Shown: positions 1-8,407 of the stretch, one piece after another
Layout: the number at the start of each line of letters is the position of its first letter
Position numbering within the stretch: the stretch's first letter is position 1
The notes under the pieces: generated by a model
Database searches by the model: none
What the model saw: only the letters and a program-made list of their open reading frames with translations
Told to the model about the DNA's origin: nothing
Assembly: GCA_020054325.1 (NCBI GenBank)
Contig: JAGVLG010000019.1
Coordinates: forward strand, 1 to 43,449
Direction of reading: 5' to 3'
From: Gammaproteobacteria bacterium
GTDB lineage: Bacteria > Pseudomonadota > Gammaproteobacteria > UBA6186 > Azoamicaceae
Length of the DNA: 43,449 nt
Translations under genes and position numbers: made by a program

Positions 1-51
1 AGCTCCATAGTTAATGTCCCTCCCTGAACGCTCTATGTCATTCATAAAATA

Positions 52-93
52 GGACATTTCTATCGGGCTAGAACCGGACATTTCTAATGGGCT
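52..93. repeat. Two direct repeats resembling an IS21-type terminus
   Basis: Two copies of the 18-nt unit GGACATTTCTA-NN-GGGCT start at 52 and 76, a 24-bp period, and the second is preceded by ACC. Serial CCGGACA-type repeats are familiar at the ends of IS21-like insertion sequences (from memory, not searched). No transposase gene is visible, so this would be an isolated end or the edge of an element lying left of the window. The rest of 1-172 holds no gene. Confidence 0.35.
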
Positions 94-172
94 GCTACAC
101 ACGCTAAATAAAATTGAACTTTCCAGGCACTTGTAGGTCAAACTTTATAGCAACGGTTATAAGGGTGGCAAA

Positions 173-2365
173 ATGCCTAGAAGTAAAAACACGTTTAATA
201 GAAGAACCCCATCACTACCACATACCCTGTCGGTTAGAAAATTAGTCGATTTTTTTGAAAAAAATAATGAAAATCCAGAAGAAGGATTAGCAGAGATCCC
301 CGAAGAAAATTCAGATCAAAATCAACAAAGAGCTGGCTTACCAGCACAAGGATTTGTAAGAAAACAAACGGCGCTTTCACAAGGACAAAGTCGTGCTACA
401 AGTTTTCAATCGCAAGCATTACATCTTGATAGAATAAGATTACAACAAATTTTCGGTTACCTAGACCACTTAATTGATGATGTTGTCGAGGAAGCCGCAA
501 TAATAAATGCTATTGCAACCATAAGAGCTAAGCCTTGGCATGAAATTAATACGGTGCATCTTGATGCTATATTTAAAGGTACTGGAATTTCAGATAAATC
601 TGCCAAAGCATCATCCGCCGAAGCAGGATTAGTATTAAGTGGTCATACATTACCAATGTCATATTTTGCTGACATTGATGCACGTCGCGCCATCGATTTT
701 AAAGAATATCCACCCGGAGTATATCCATTGCCTGCTGCAATGACTGATGCAAATGGTAATCCACAATTTGTAACTTATCCACTGCAAACATTGGCTACCA
801 TAGAAGCTCGGATTGCAAGTAAATATTACACAAATGTTAACACTTACGTCGAAAATGGTATTTTCGTACGTGAATTTAGCGATGCGCTTGGGGGTAGATT
901 TAGGGTTGAATATGATCCTGGTAAACTTACGGAAATCGAATTTACTACTGGTAGTCCGTTGACTGTGCGTCAACGTAAAACTTTGTTAGAAACTAAATCA
1001 AGACGTAAGCCAACTCAAACCAAAGATAGAAGTTTTGAAGTGGTAAATAAAAGGGTTCCTTATAAAGAAGTCTATGTGAAAGTTGATGGTAAGAGTGTAC
1101 TAGATGAAAGTAAGAGTGAATATGTTGAGTATGATTCTTATGTTGGTCTTGAGAAATTAATTGCTAAAAATGCTAACAGTGCTGTTACTTTGCGACGTAT
1201 AGATAATCCTACGCCATATGTAATTTGCTCACCAATGGGTAAGTGTATGAAAGGTGATGTGGACTTGCAGGATTCATTACTGCCAAGCGATTTGCCGCTC
1301 ATGGCGTATAAATTTATAAACACTAAGCATCCACCTGCTCCTAGTGACATATGTGCTAAAGATATAAACGAATTAATAGTAATAATGAACGAGTTTTACA
1401 GTCAGTTAGAGCAAATGAAGCATCATAACCCTAGCGGAACTGCTAAATATAAAAAAATACAAGCACTAATTCTTTTAGCATACATAAATTTGCAAAAAAT
1501 ACAAAAAGAACGTCAAAAGCTTCAACAGGATGGTGATAGTATTGCTAATGCCGATGCAATTATTCTAAAGGAAATAGGCGTGGTAGACTTGTTTAATGCG
1601 GTTTTAATTTTTGCGCGCCAAGATGGACGTTTACATGGTGCAGATGCCTCAACCCCCCTATATCCTGAAAATATAGCAGCCACACATATTCCTAGTGTAA
1701 GTAATCCCAACAAATTTATAGTAACTCATGGTGAGTATGAGTACCTAAAAGAACTTTTACGCAATCCAGAGTTTGATGTGGATGCTTACGGGGTATTCCA
1801 TTTAAAAAGTTTCAATCCATGTCAATTGGTAACAGATCAAACGTGGCGTAAAGATATTCAAGATACAGTATGCTCTGAAGATGGTAAAGTGCATCAGTAT
1901 AACAACAAAAAGGACGAAGATTATTCAGTTAAAATGCAGCGCTTGTTGTTGGAGCGTCAATTGTTGCGTTGCAAACATTTTTCTCCAGAACGTTATGATG
2001 ATTACATCAAGGTGTTACGACGCAATATAGAGTTAATAGTTTTAAACGTTAAAGTTAAAGATAATGAACAACGCCAAAAGCTAATCGCTGATTTAATGGC
2101 CGGTCATTTCCAGGTTGAAGCTATAATCAGGACTGTTGCACAATGTGAGGATATACCAGGGAGATTACGTCAAATAAAAGAAATCACAGACCACAGTGAC
2201 GATAGTTTGATACGCGAAAAACTTAGGGGCATATCTTTAGAACATTACACTGGTGCAAAACGAAGATTTTCTAGCTCAAGCACATCACCTCAGCCAAGAA
2301 GCCAATACTCAGACCCACTAGATACTCCTGCCCCACCACCTAGTAAAAGAGTCAATAAGCCTTAG
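173..2365 (+). CDS. Large hypothetical protein, 730 aa
   Basis: This is a long open frame that I do not recognise. The N-terminal ~90 residues are polar and rich in Gln, Asn and Glu. The middle (about 90-660) looks globular, mixing helical Lys/Glu/Leu-rich stretches with a Tyr/Val-rich segment near 210-320. The last ~35 residues form a low-complexity Ser/Pro-rich tail ending in a basic KRVNKP. No signal peptide or membrane segment is seen, so it should be cytoplasmic or delivered by a non-Sec route. The ATG start has only a weak GGGTGG ribosome site upstream. Its stop overlaps the stop of the convergent spoVR by four bases. The size, the lack of a recognised family and the disordered tail would suit a host-directed effector, but this is speculation. 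Confidence 0.8.
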   Translation: MPRSKNTFNRRTPSLPHTLSVRKLVDFFEKNNENPEEGLAEIPEENSDQNQQRAGLPAQGFVRKQTALSQGQSRATSFQSQALHLDRIRLQQIFGYLDHLIDDVVEEAAIINAIATIRAKPWHEINTVHLDAIFKGTGISDKSAKASSAEAGLVLSGHTLPMSYFADIDARRAIDFKEYPPGVYPLPAAMTDANGNPQFVTYPLQTLATIEARIASKYYTNVNTYVENGIFVREFSDALGGRFRVEYDPGKLTEIEFTTGSPLTVRQRKTLLETKSRRKPTQTKDRSFEVVNKRVPYKEVYVKVDGKSVLDESKSEYVEYDSYVGLEKLIAKNANSAVTLRRIDNPTPYVICSPMGKCMKGDVDLQDSLLPSDLPLMAYKFINTKHPPAPSDICAKDINELIVIMNEFYSQLEQMKHHNPSGTAKYKKIQALILLAYINLQKIQKERQKLQQDGDSIANADAIILKEIGVVDLFNAVLIFARQDGRLHGADASTPLYPENIAATHIPSVSNPNKFIVTHGEYEYLKELLRNPEFDVDAYGVFHLKSFNPCQLVTDQTWRKDIQDTVCSEDGKVHQYNNKKDEDYSVKMQRLLLERQLLRCKHFSPERYDDYIKVLRRNIELIVLNVKVKDNEQRQKLIADLMAGHFQVEAIIRTVAQCEDIPGRLRQIKEITDHSDDSLIREKLRGISLEHYTGAKRRFSSSSTSPQPRSQYSDPLDTPAPPPSKRVNKP

Positions 2366-3930
2366 CTATCTGATATAATTACACCTGTGGTTTGCTTTTC
2401 AGGTGTAGGGCAGTAGTATGTAGCTAATACAGTGCCTTGATCATTTACTGTTTCCAATTTAACTGTAAAGCCCCAGAGTTTATATAGATGCTTCATAACC
2501 TCTTGTAGATCTTTTTGTTCTAATGGACGATTATTGCGCTGGATATGCCGGAGCGTAATTGAACGATCGCCACGCTTATCCACGTTATACACTTGTATAT
2601 TAGGCTCATTCATCGATAGGTTATATTGTTGGGATAGTAAATCGCGAATGTCTTGATAACTTTCTTCGTTGTGGATATGGGTTATTTCTAGATCTGGTTT
2701 GTCTTGATCGCTTAATACTGCGAATAATTTGAGATCACGGATAACTTTGGGAGATAGATATTGTGCTATAAAACTTTCATCCTTATAATTACGCATTGCA
2801 AAATCAACCGCACTAATCCAGTCAGTGTTTACTAAATCGGGAAACCATTTGCGGTCTTCCTCGGTCGGGTTTTCGCATATACGACGGATATCTTGAAAAA
2901 TACCAAATCCTAAGGTGTATGGATTTATGCCGCTATAATTAGGATCATCAAATGCAGCTTGGTATATTACATTGGTATGATTATGTAAAAATTCAACCAT
3001 AAATGCATTATTGACTAAACCACGCTCATACAGAGTATTAATTATAGTGTAATGCCAAAAGGTAGCCCAGCCTTCATTCATAACCTTGGTTTGCATTTGT
3101 GGGTAAAAATATTGCGATATTTTGCGTACGATCCGAATAACTTCCCGCTCCCAAGGTTCTAATAGTGGTGCATTCTTTTCAAAGAAATATAAAATATTTT
3201 CTTCTGGTTCGCTAGGGAAGCGCTCAGTTGTCTGTGCTTGCTCTTTGGTTTCCCTACTAGGAAGTGTACGCCACAAATCATTAACTTGCGATTGTAAGTA
3301 TTCTTCGCGACTGGTCTGCCGTGCCGCTTCTTCTGAAACGCTGAGCTTTGGCGGTCTGCGATAGCGATCAACACCGTAGTTTTTGATGGCATGACAAGCA
3401 TCTAGTACCTCTTCAACCTTATCAATGCCGTAACGCTCTTCACATTTTGCGATATAATTCTTTGCAAAAACTAAATAGTCAATAATTGAATCCGCATTGG
3501 TCCAAGCACGAAACAAATAATTACCTTTAAAGAAAGAGTTATGACCATAACAAGCATGTGCTAGAACCAAGGCTTGCATTGTTGCAGTATTTTCTTCCAT
3601 GAGATACGCAATACAGGGATCAGAGTTGATCACCAATTCATAAGCTAGCCCCATATGACCACGTTTATAATGCTTTTCAACGTTTAGAAATTGTTTACCA
3701 AATGACCAATGACTATAACCTAAAGGCATGCCGACTGAAGAGTAGGCATCCATCATTTGTTCGGCCGCAATAATTTCTATTTGGTTGGGATAAGTATCGA
3801 GTCGGTATTCTTTTGCGATTTCTTTGATGGCGTGATCATATTTTTCTAGGATATCAAAAGTCCATTCACTTCCTGTGGAAATGTACTTATGTTTTTTTTT
3901 GGACTTCTTATGCTCTGTCTCGGTATCCAT
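2362..3930 (-). CDS. spoVR: SpoVR family protein (YcgB-like)
   Basis: A 522-aa protein matching the SpoVR/YcgB family in length (E. coli YcgB is about 510 aa) and in conserved blocks: an HACYGHNSFFKGN segment near residue 125, the EGWATFWHY block near 285, and the QYNLS..P region in the C-terminal third. SpoVR was named for a role in the Bacillus spore cortex. In Gram-negative bacteria it is co-conserved with PrkA and YeaH and linked to stationary phase and stress; its biochemical role is unsettled. Here it is the last gene of a prkA-yeaH-spoVR operon, 7 bp after yeaH. The very N-terminus is Lys-rich and may vary between relatives. Family assignment is firm. Confidence 0.95.
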   Translation of the reverse strand: MDTETEHKKSKKKHKYISTGSEWTFDILEKYDHAIKEIAKEYRLDTYPNQIEIIAAEQMMDAYSSVGMPLGYSHWSFGKQFLNVEKHYKRGHMGLAYELVINSDPCIAYLMEENTATMQALVLAHACYGHNSFFKGNYLFRAWTNADSIIDYLVFAKNYIAKCEERYGIDKVEEVLDACHAIKNYGVDRYRRPPKLSVSEEAARQTSREEYLQSQVNDLWRTLPSRETKEQAQTTERFPSEPEENILYFFEKNAPLLEPWEREVIRIVRKISQYFYPQMQTKVMNEGWATFWHYTIINTLYERGLVNNAFMVEFLHNHTNVIYQAAFDDPNYSGINPYTLGFGIFQDIRRICENPTEEDRKWFPDLVNTDWISAVDFAMRNYKDESFIAQYLSPKVIRDLKLFAVLSDQDKPDLEITHIHNEESYQDIRDLLSQQYNLSMNEPNIQVYNVDKRGDRSITLRHIQRNNRPLEQKDLQEVMKHLYKLWGFTVKLETVNDQGTVLATYYCPTPEKQTTGVIISDS

Positions 3931-3937
3931 CTTAAAC

Positions 3938-5212
3938 CTATGTTGTTTCTATCAGATGCTGCTTTTTAAATAATTCACGAAATACTGGATAAATATCTTT
4001 AGCAGTATTAATATTTTGCATTGCAAAATTACTGAAAACAGTCTTTATTTGTTCATATTCTTCCCATAAACTTTGATGGTGCCGTGGCATAATTTCTATA
4101 TATGCAAAATATTGTACCTTCGGCATAATGTAGTTCATTAATATCTCTTTGCAATGTGGCGAATCATTATTCCAATTGTCGCCATCTGAAGCCTGTGCAC
4201 CATAAATATTCCATTCATTTGCTGGATAGCGTGATACAATTGCTTCATTCATTAGTTCTAATGCGCTAGAAACTACAGTACCGCCGGTTTCACGTGAATA
4301 AAAGAATTCTTGCTCGTTGACTTCTTTGGCTGAAGTATGGTGGCGTATGAAAACTATATCAATTGTCTGGTAGGTGCGGGTTAAAAACAGGTATAGTAAA
4401 ATAAAAAAACGCTTTGCAATATCTTTTTTTGCCTCATCCATTGAGCCTGAAACATCCATTAAAAAAAATACTACTGCTTTGGATGATAAACTTGGTTGTG
4501 ATACGCGACGGTTGTAACGTAAATCAAAAGGATCTATAAATGGTATTTTTTTGATCTTAGATTTTAATTTATTGATTTTTTCTTCTAATTCTTTGACTTC
4601 GGTTGAATCATTTGACCTGGTAAGCTTTATATTTTCTAGTTCTCTTTCGAGCTTCTTTAGTTTACTTTCGCTGGGAGAGCGCATAGAAATGCGCCGCGCT
4701 AATGCATTTCTAAAAGTCCGTACAACATTTAAATTTGTAGGTACTCCGTCACTAGTAAATCCGGCACGAACCATGGTAAAGCTGGTTGTTTGTGCTAATT
4801 GCTTCTTAACCAAATTTGGTAATGCTAGATCATCAAAAAATATATCTAAGAACTCCTCACGAGAAATTTCGAAACTAAAGCTGTCTTCGCCCTCACCAGA
4901 GTCACTCGCTTGCGAACCAGCTTCACCTGCATCTTTCTCTGGCAATTTGATGCGATCGCCGCGACTATAATTTTTATTACCAGGTAGTATAATATTTCGG
5001 ATCCCGCCATCACCATGCCTAAACGTTGGCTCATTAATGTCTTTGCTGGGGATATTAATTTTTTCGCCATGTTCAAAGTCTGCGATACTGCGCTTAGAAA
5101 TAGCATCATTTACAGATTTACGCACTTGCTTTTTAAAACGATTTAAGAATCTGCGCCGATTTACTGCGCTTTTATTGCGACTGTTGGGGCGTCTGTCAAT
5201 TATTTGTGACAT
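3938..5212 (-). CDS. yeaH: YeaH/YhbH family protein (DUF444), vWA-like
   Basis: A 424-aa DUF444 protein. The N-terminus (1-45) is strongly basic. A Gly/Asp/Ser-rich linker lies near 95-112, a coiled-coil-like Lys/Glu segment near 183-222, and a von Willebrand factor A-like domain in the C-terminal half with the MIDAS motif DVSGS at 253-257. Length matches E. coli YeaH (427 aa). YeaH is encoded next to the kinase PrkA (YeaG) in many bacteria and acts with it under nitrogen starvation and in stationary phase. It lies 12 bp downstream of prkA and 7 bp upstream of spoVR, so the three genes are surely co-transcribed. Assignment is firm; the molecular role of the family is poorly known. Confidence 0.95.
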   Translation of the reverse strand: MSQIIDRRPNSRNKSAVNRRRFLNRFKKQVRKSVNDAISKRSIADFEHGEKINIPSKDINEPTFRHGDGGIRNIILPGNKNYSRGDRIKLPEKDAGEAGSQASDSGEGEDSFSFEISREEFLDIFFDDLALPNLVKKQLAQTTSFTMVRAGFTSDGVPTNLNVVRTFRNALARRISMRSPSESKLKKLERELENIKLTRSNDSTEVKELEEKINKLKSKIKKIPFIDPFDLRYNRRVSQPSLSSKAVVFFLMDVSGSMDEAKKDIAKRFFILLYLFLTRTYQTIDIVFIRHHTSAKEVNEQEFFYSRETGGTVVSSALELMNEAIVSRYPANEWNIYGAQASDGDNWNNDSPHCKEILMNYIMPKVQYFAYIEIMPRHHQSLWEEYEQIKTVFSNFAMQNINTAKDIYPVFRELFKKQHLIETT

Positions 5213-5224
5213 CTTGCCCTCCGC

Positions 5225-7147
5225 TTATTGTGATTTTCTAACGCGTAGATACCAGTCGCAAAGTAAACGTACTTGTTTTGCGGTATAACCTTTTTCTACC
5301 ATCCGAGCTACAAAGTCTTCGTGTTTGCGGCGATCCTCTGCAGAGGCCTTAGCGTTAAATGAAATAACTGGTAATAGATCTTCTGTATTTGAAAACATCT
5401 TCTTTTCAATTACGCCGCGCAATTTTTCATAACTAGTCCAGTTGGGGTTTTTACCATTATTATTTGCTTTGGCGCGTAATACAAAGTTTACAATCTCGTT
5501 ACGAAAATCTTTTGGATTGCTAATTCCGGCAGGCTTTTCGATTTTCTCTAGCTCATTATTTAACATGCTACGATCTAATATTTCACCTGTATCAGGATCG
5601 CGATATTCCTGATCTTGGATCCAAAAATCGGCATAAATTACGTAGCGATCAAATATATTTTGACCATATTCCGAGTATGATTCTAGATAAGCAGTTTGAA
5701 TTTCTTTGCCAATGAATTCAACGTAGCGCGGTGTTAAAAATCCTTTGATATACGATAAGTATCGATCATGTACTTCTGTTGGAAATTGCTCTTGCTCGAT
5801 TTGTTGTTCAATTACATACAACAAATGTACTGGATTCGCAGCTACTTCAGTAATGTCGAAATTAAATACTTTAGATAGGATCTTAAACGCAAACCTAGTT
5901 GAAAGCCCCGTCATGCCTTCATCAACCCCAGCAAAGTCTTTATACTCTTGTAGGGATTTTGCTTTTGGATCAGTATCTTTTAAGTTTTCGCCATCATACA
6001 CTCGCATCTTCGAAAATACGCTAGAGTTTTCTGGCTCTTTTAAACGCGACAGTATTGAAAACTGTGCCATCATCTTCAACGTGCCTGGGGCACATGGGGC
6101 TTCTTTCAAGGCGCTATTTTGAATTAATTTTTCGTATATTTGAACTTCTTCTGTAACTCTTAAGCAGTAAGGTACCTTGACTATATAAACCCGATCTAAA
6201 AAGGCTTCATTATGTTTATTATTTTTAAATGAGTGCCATTCAGTTTCGTTGGAGTGCGCCATAATAATCCCGTCAAACGGGATGGAAGATATTGCTTCAG
6301 TACCATTATAATTGCCTTCTTGGGTGGCGGTTAATAATGGATGCAACATCTTAATCGGCGCTTTAAACATTTCTACAAATTCTAAAATACCGCGGTTAGC
6401 CCGACACAAACCACCAGAGTAACTGTAAGCATCTGGATCATTTTGTGAAAACTCTTCGAGTTTTCGGATATCAACCTTGCCAACCAGAGTTGAAATATCT
6501 TGATTATTTTCATCACCTGGTTCAGCTTTAGCAATTGCTATTTGTGAGTTTATTGACGGACGTAGTTTAACAACCCTAAACTTGCTGATATCGCCTTTGA
6601 ATTCGGCAAGACGTTTAATGGCCCAGGGTGATAACACTGTTTTAAGATAACGTTTTGGGATGTTGTATTCAGTTTCTAGTAGCTCCGCATCTTCTTCATA
6701 ATCGAACAAACCTAGTGGCGACTCCCAAATCGGGGAACCTTTGATAGCGTAAAAAGGTAACTTTTGCATCAAGAATTTTAAACGCTCAGCTAGGGATGAT
6801 TTACCGCCACCTACTGGACCCAATAAATATAGGATTTGTTTTCTTTCTTCTAGACCTTGGCCGGCATGTTTAAAAAAGGCCACAATTTGTGAAATACATT
6901 CTTCCATGCCATAAAATTCATCGAAAGCGGCGTAATGTTTTATTACTTTATTAGAAAAGATACGGCTTAAGCGTGGATCGTGTCTGGTTTCAATTAGTTC
7001 AGGCTCGCCAATTGCAGCCAAGAGTCGCTCTGCAGCAGTGGCATATGCCATAGGATCGCCTTTACAAATATTTAAATATTCTTGTAAAGAGTACTCTTCA
7101 AGCATTTCATGCTCATATCGCTTGCTGACCGAATCAATAATGTCCAT
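5225..7147 (-). CDS. prkA: PrkA family serine protein kinase / AAA+ protein
   Basis: A 640-aa PrkA (YeaG) homologue, close to the 644 aa of the E. coli protein. The N-terminal AAA+ domain has the Walker A motif GPVGGGKS at 110-117, and the C-terminal half is the PrkA-specific kinase-like domain. The family has been described as a Ser/Thr kinase and, in Bacillus, as an ATP-dependent protease. It controls stationary-phase and starvation responses. It is first in the prkA-yeaH-spoVR operon. The ATG start is preceded by GGGAG at about 9 nt and a small hairpin just upstream of that (7162-7179). A TATAAT lies on the minus strand at 7266-7271 but without a good -35, as expected for an alternative-sigma or activated promoter. 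Confidence 0.95.
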   Translation of the reverse strand: MDIIDSVSKRYEHEMLEEYSLQEYLNICKGDPMAYATAAERLLAAIGEPELIETRHDPRLSRIFSNKVIKHYAAFDEFYGMEECISQIVAFFKHAGQGLEERKQILYLLGPVGGGKSSLAERLKFLMQKLPFYAIKGSPIWESPLGLFDYEEDAELLETEYNIPKRYLKTVLSPWAIKRLAEFKGDISKFRVVKLRPSINSQIAIAKAEPGDENNQDISTLVGKVDIRKLEEFSQNDPDAYSYSGGLCRANRGILEFVEMFKAPIKMLHPLLTATQEGNYNGTEAISSIPFDGIIMAHSNETEWHSFKNNKHNEAFLDRVYIVKVPYCLRVTEEVQIYEKLIQNSALKEAPCAPGTLKMMAQFSILSRLKEPENSSVFSKMRVYDGENLKDTDPKAKSLQEYKDFAGVDEGMTGLSTRFAFKILSKVFNFDITEVAANPVHLLYVIEQQIEQEQFPTEVHDRYLSYIKGFLTPRYVEFIGKEIQTAYLESYSEYGQNIFDRYVIYADFWIQDQEYRDPDTGEILDRSMLNNELEKIEKPAGISNPKDFRNEIVNFVLRAKANNNGKNPNWTSYEKLRGVIEKKMFSNTEDLLPVISFNAKASAEDRRKHEDFVARMVEKGYTAKQVRLLCDWYLRVRKSQ

Positions 7148-7161
7148 AAGTCACGGCTCCC

Positions 7162-7179
7162 GGCTGTGGTATTACAGCC
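7162..7179 (-). promoter_or_regulatory. Small hairpin in the prkA leader
   Basis: The inverted repeat GGCTGT/ACAGCC (6-bp stem, 6-nt loop) sits directly upstream of the GGGAG ribosome site of prkA. It could influence translation initiation. The stem is short, so it may be coincidental. Confidence 0.3.
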
Positions 7180-7295
7180 TTCTCCATGTATATATCCGCA
7201 CAGTTGTGCCAATACTTTAGTTATAAGACTATTACTATTGGTTTGCAGCGATTTTAAGACAAATAATTATAGACTACATCCGCGTAGGTCGGGCG

Positions 7296-7322
7296 CTGCT
7301 GATAACATAATGTTACCAGCAG
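7296..7322. promoter_or_regulatory. Long dyad between prkA and the Ser/Pro-repeat gene
   Basis: CTGCTGATAACA and TGTTACCAGCAG form a 12-bp stem with one G-T wobble and a 3-nt loop. It lies 8 nt after the stop of the Ser/Pro-repeat gene. No T-run follows on the minus strand, so it is not a canonical intrinsic terminator. It could be an mRNA 3' stabiliser or a protein-binding dyad upstream of prkA. Confidence 0.45.
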
Positions 7323-7330
7323 GTTCATTT

Positions 7331-8308
7331 TTACAGACCAGGCCTTTTACGTCTGGTCGGCCGTTTAGTGCGGCTTGGTTTTTTAGTCGGGCTGCTGGCA
7401 ACAGTAGCCTTAGTTGGTGCCTTGGTCGGAGATCTTGAAGGTGGCATAGGTAAGGTTGGTTTGGTTGGGGACTGAGTCGCACCTTTTGTTGGAGAGCGAG
7501 ATGGTGATCTACTAGGCGATGCGCTTGGCGCTGAAGTAACAGGCGATGCACTTGGCGAACTAGACGGCGATCTGCTTGGTGAACCAGAAGGAGATGCGCT
7601 CGGTGCGGAGGTAACTGGCGAAGCACTCGGCGAACTAGACGGCGATCTGCTTGGTGAACCAGAAGGAGATGCGCTCGGTGCAGCAGTTACTGGCGAGACA
7701 CTCGGCGAACTAGACGGCGATCTGCTTGGAGAACCAGAAGGAGATCTACTTGGTGCAGCAGTAACTGGTGACGCACTTGGTGAACTAGATGGCGATCTGC
7801 TTGGTGAACCAGAAGGAGATCTACTTGGTGCAGCAGTAACTGGCGAAGCACTTGGTGAACTAGATGGTGACCTGCTTGGAGAACCAGAAGGAGATGCGCT
7901 TGGTGCAGCAGTAACTGGCGAAGCACTTGGCGAACCAGATGGTGACCTGCTTGGAGAACCAGAAGGAGATGCGCTCGGCTCCGAAGTAACTGGCGAAGCA
8001 CTTGGCGAACCAGATGGCGACCTGCTTGGTGAACGAGAAGGAGATCTACTTGGTGCACGGGATGGTGATCTGCTTGGGGCAGAGCTAGATGGAGACTCAG
8101 TTGGGCTAGCAGATGGAGACTCAGTTGTTGGGCTAGCAGTTGGGGCGCATGTTTTTAAACATAAGTTATTACCAAAACTGCCCTCTAATATAACTTTTCC
8201 GTTATCATCAGTGACTTGACATGTCACCTCAATAGCTCTAACAGATTTTGGTGTTAACAAATATTGAAGTGCTAAAAGCCCTAAGGCACCTATTGAAGTT
8301 AATCTCAT
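7331..8308 (-). CDS. Secreted Ser/Pro-repeat protein, 325 aa
   Basis: Residues 1-25 form a Sec signal peptide (basic start, hydrophobic core, likely cut after SVRA). A small domain with three cysteines (30, 50, 54) follows. From about 65 to 275 the chain is built from SPSx tetrads, organised in 25-residue units of the type ASPVT(A/S)APS plus four tetrads such as GSPS-RSPS-SSPS. The C-terminus changes to SPTK-type repeats and ends very basic (TKKPSRTKRPTRRKRPGL). I know no bacterial family like this. The pattern recalls Ser/Pro repeat proteins of algae and other eukaryotes and the RS domains of splicing factors; that resemblance is low-complexity and may be convergent. It may be a cell-surface stalk or a secreted host-facing protein. 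AAGG lies 10 nt before the ATG. There is no LPXTG motif or membrane anchor. Confidence 0.8.
   Translation of the reverse strand: MRLTSIGALGLLALQYLLTPKSVRAIEVTCQVTDDNGKVILEGSFGNNLCLKTCAPTASPTTESPSASPTESPSSSAPSRSPSRAPSRSPSRSPSRSPSGSPSASPVTSEPSASPSGSPSRSPSGSPSASPVTAAPSASPSGSPSRSPSSSPSASPVTAAPSRSPSGSPSRSPSSSPSASPVTAAPSRSPSGSPSRSPSSSPSVSPVTAAPSASPSGSPSRSPSSSPSASPVTSAPSASPSGSPSRSPSSSPSASPVTSAPSASPSRSPSRSPTKGATQSPTKPTLPMPPSRSPTKAPTKATVASSPTKKPSRTKRPTRRKRPGL
7490..8060. repeat. Tandem 75-bp repeat array inside the Ser/Pro-repeat gene
   Basis: The motif encoding Pro-Val-Thr (GTAAC or GTTAC on the plus strand) recurs at 7536, 7611, 7686, 7761, 7836, 7911 and 7986, exactly 75 bp apart. This gives seven in-frame 25-codon units, with a degenerate further unit on each side. 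Copies differ mainly by single-base, often synonymous, changes. Such arrays expand and contract by slippage or recombination, so copy number may vary between strains and be misassembled from short reads. Confidence 0.95.
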
Positions 8309-8407
8309 GATATCTGACCTTAAATTAATTAGACTCAGATAAGGTTTATATCATTAAATTAGACTCTAGTAAATTAGTTGAAATTCCGAATATAATTTTG
8401 TTATCTT

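Noticed and set aside
659-973. Minus-strand frame inside the 730-aa gene
   Set aside because: A shadow of the longer plus-strand gene with no ribosome site or domain.
7267-8058. Two further minus-strand frames with His/Leu/Val-rich repeats
   Set aside because: They are alternative-frame readings of the same repeat DNA, without signal peptide or ribosome sites.
7490-8060. Regular 75-bp repeats that could suggest a CRISPR array
   Set aside because: Units are contiguous without unique spacers and encode a continuous protein in frame.
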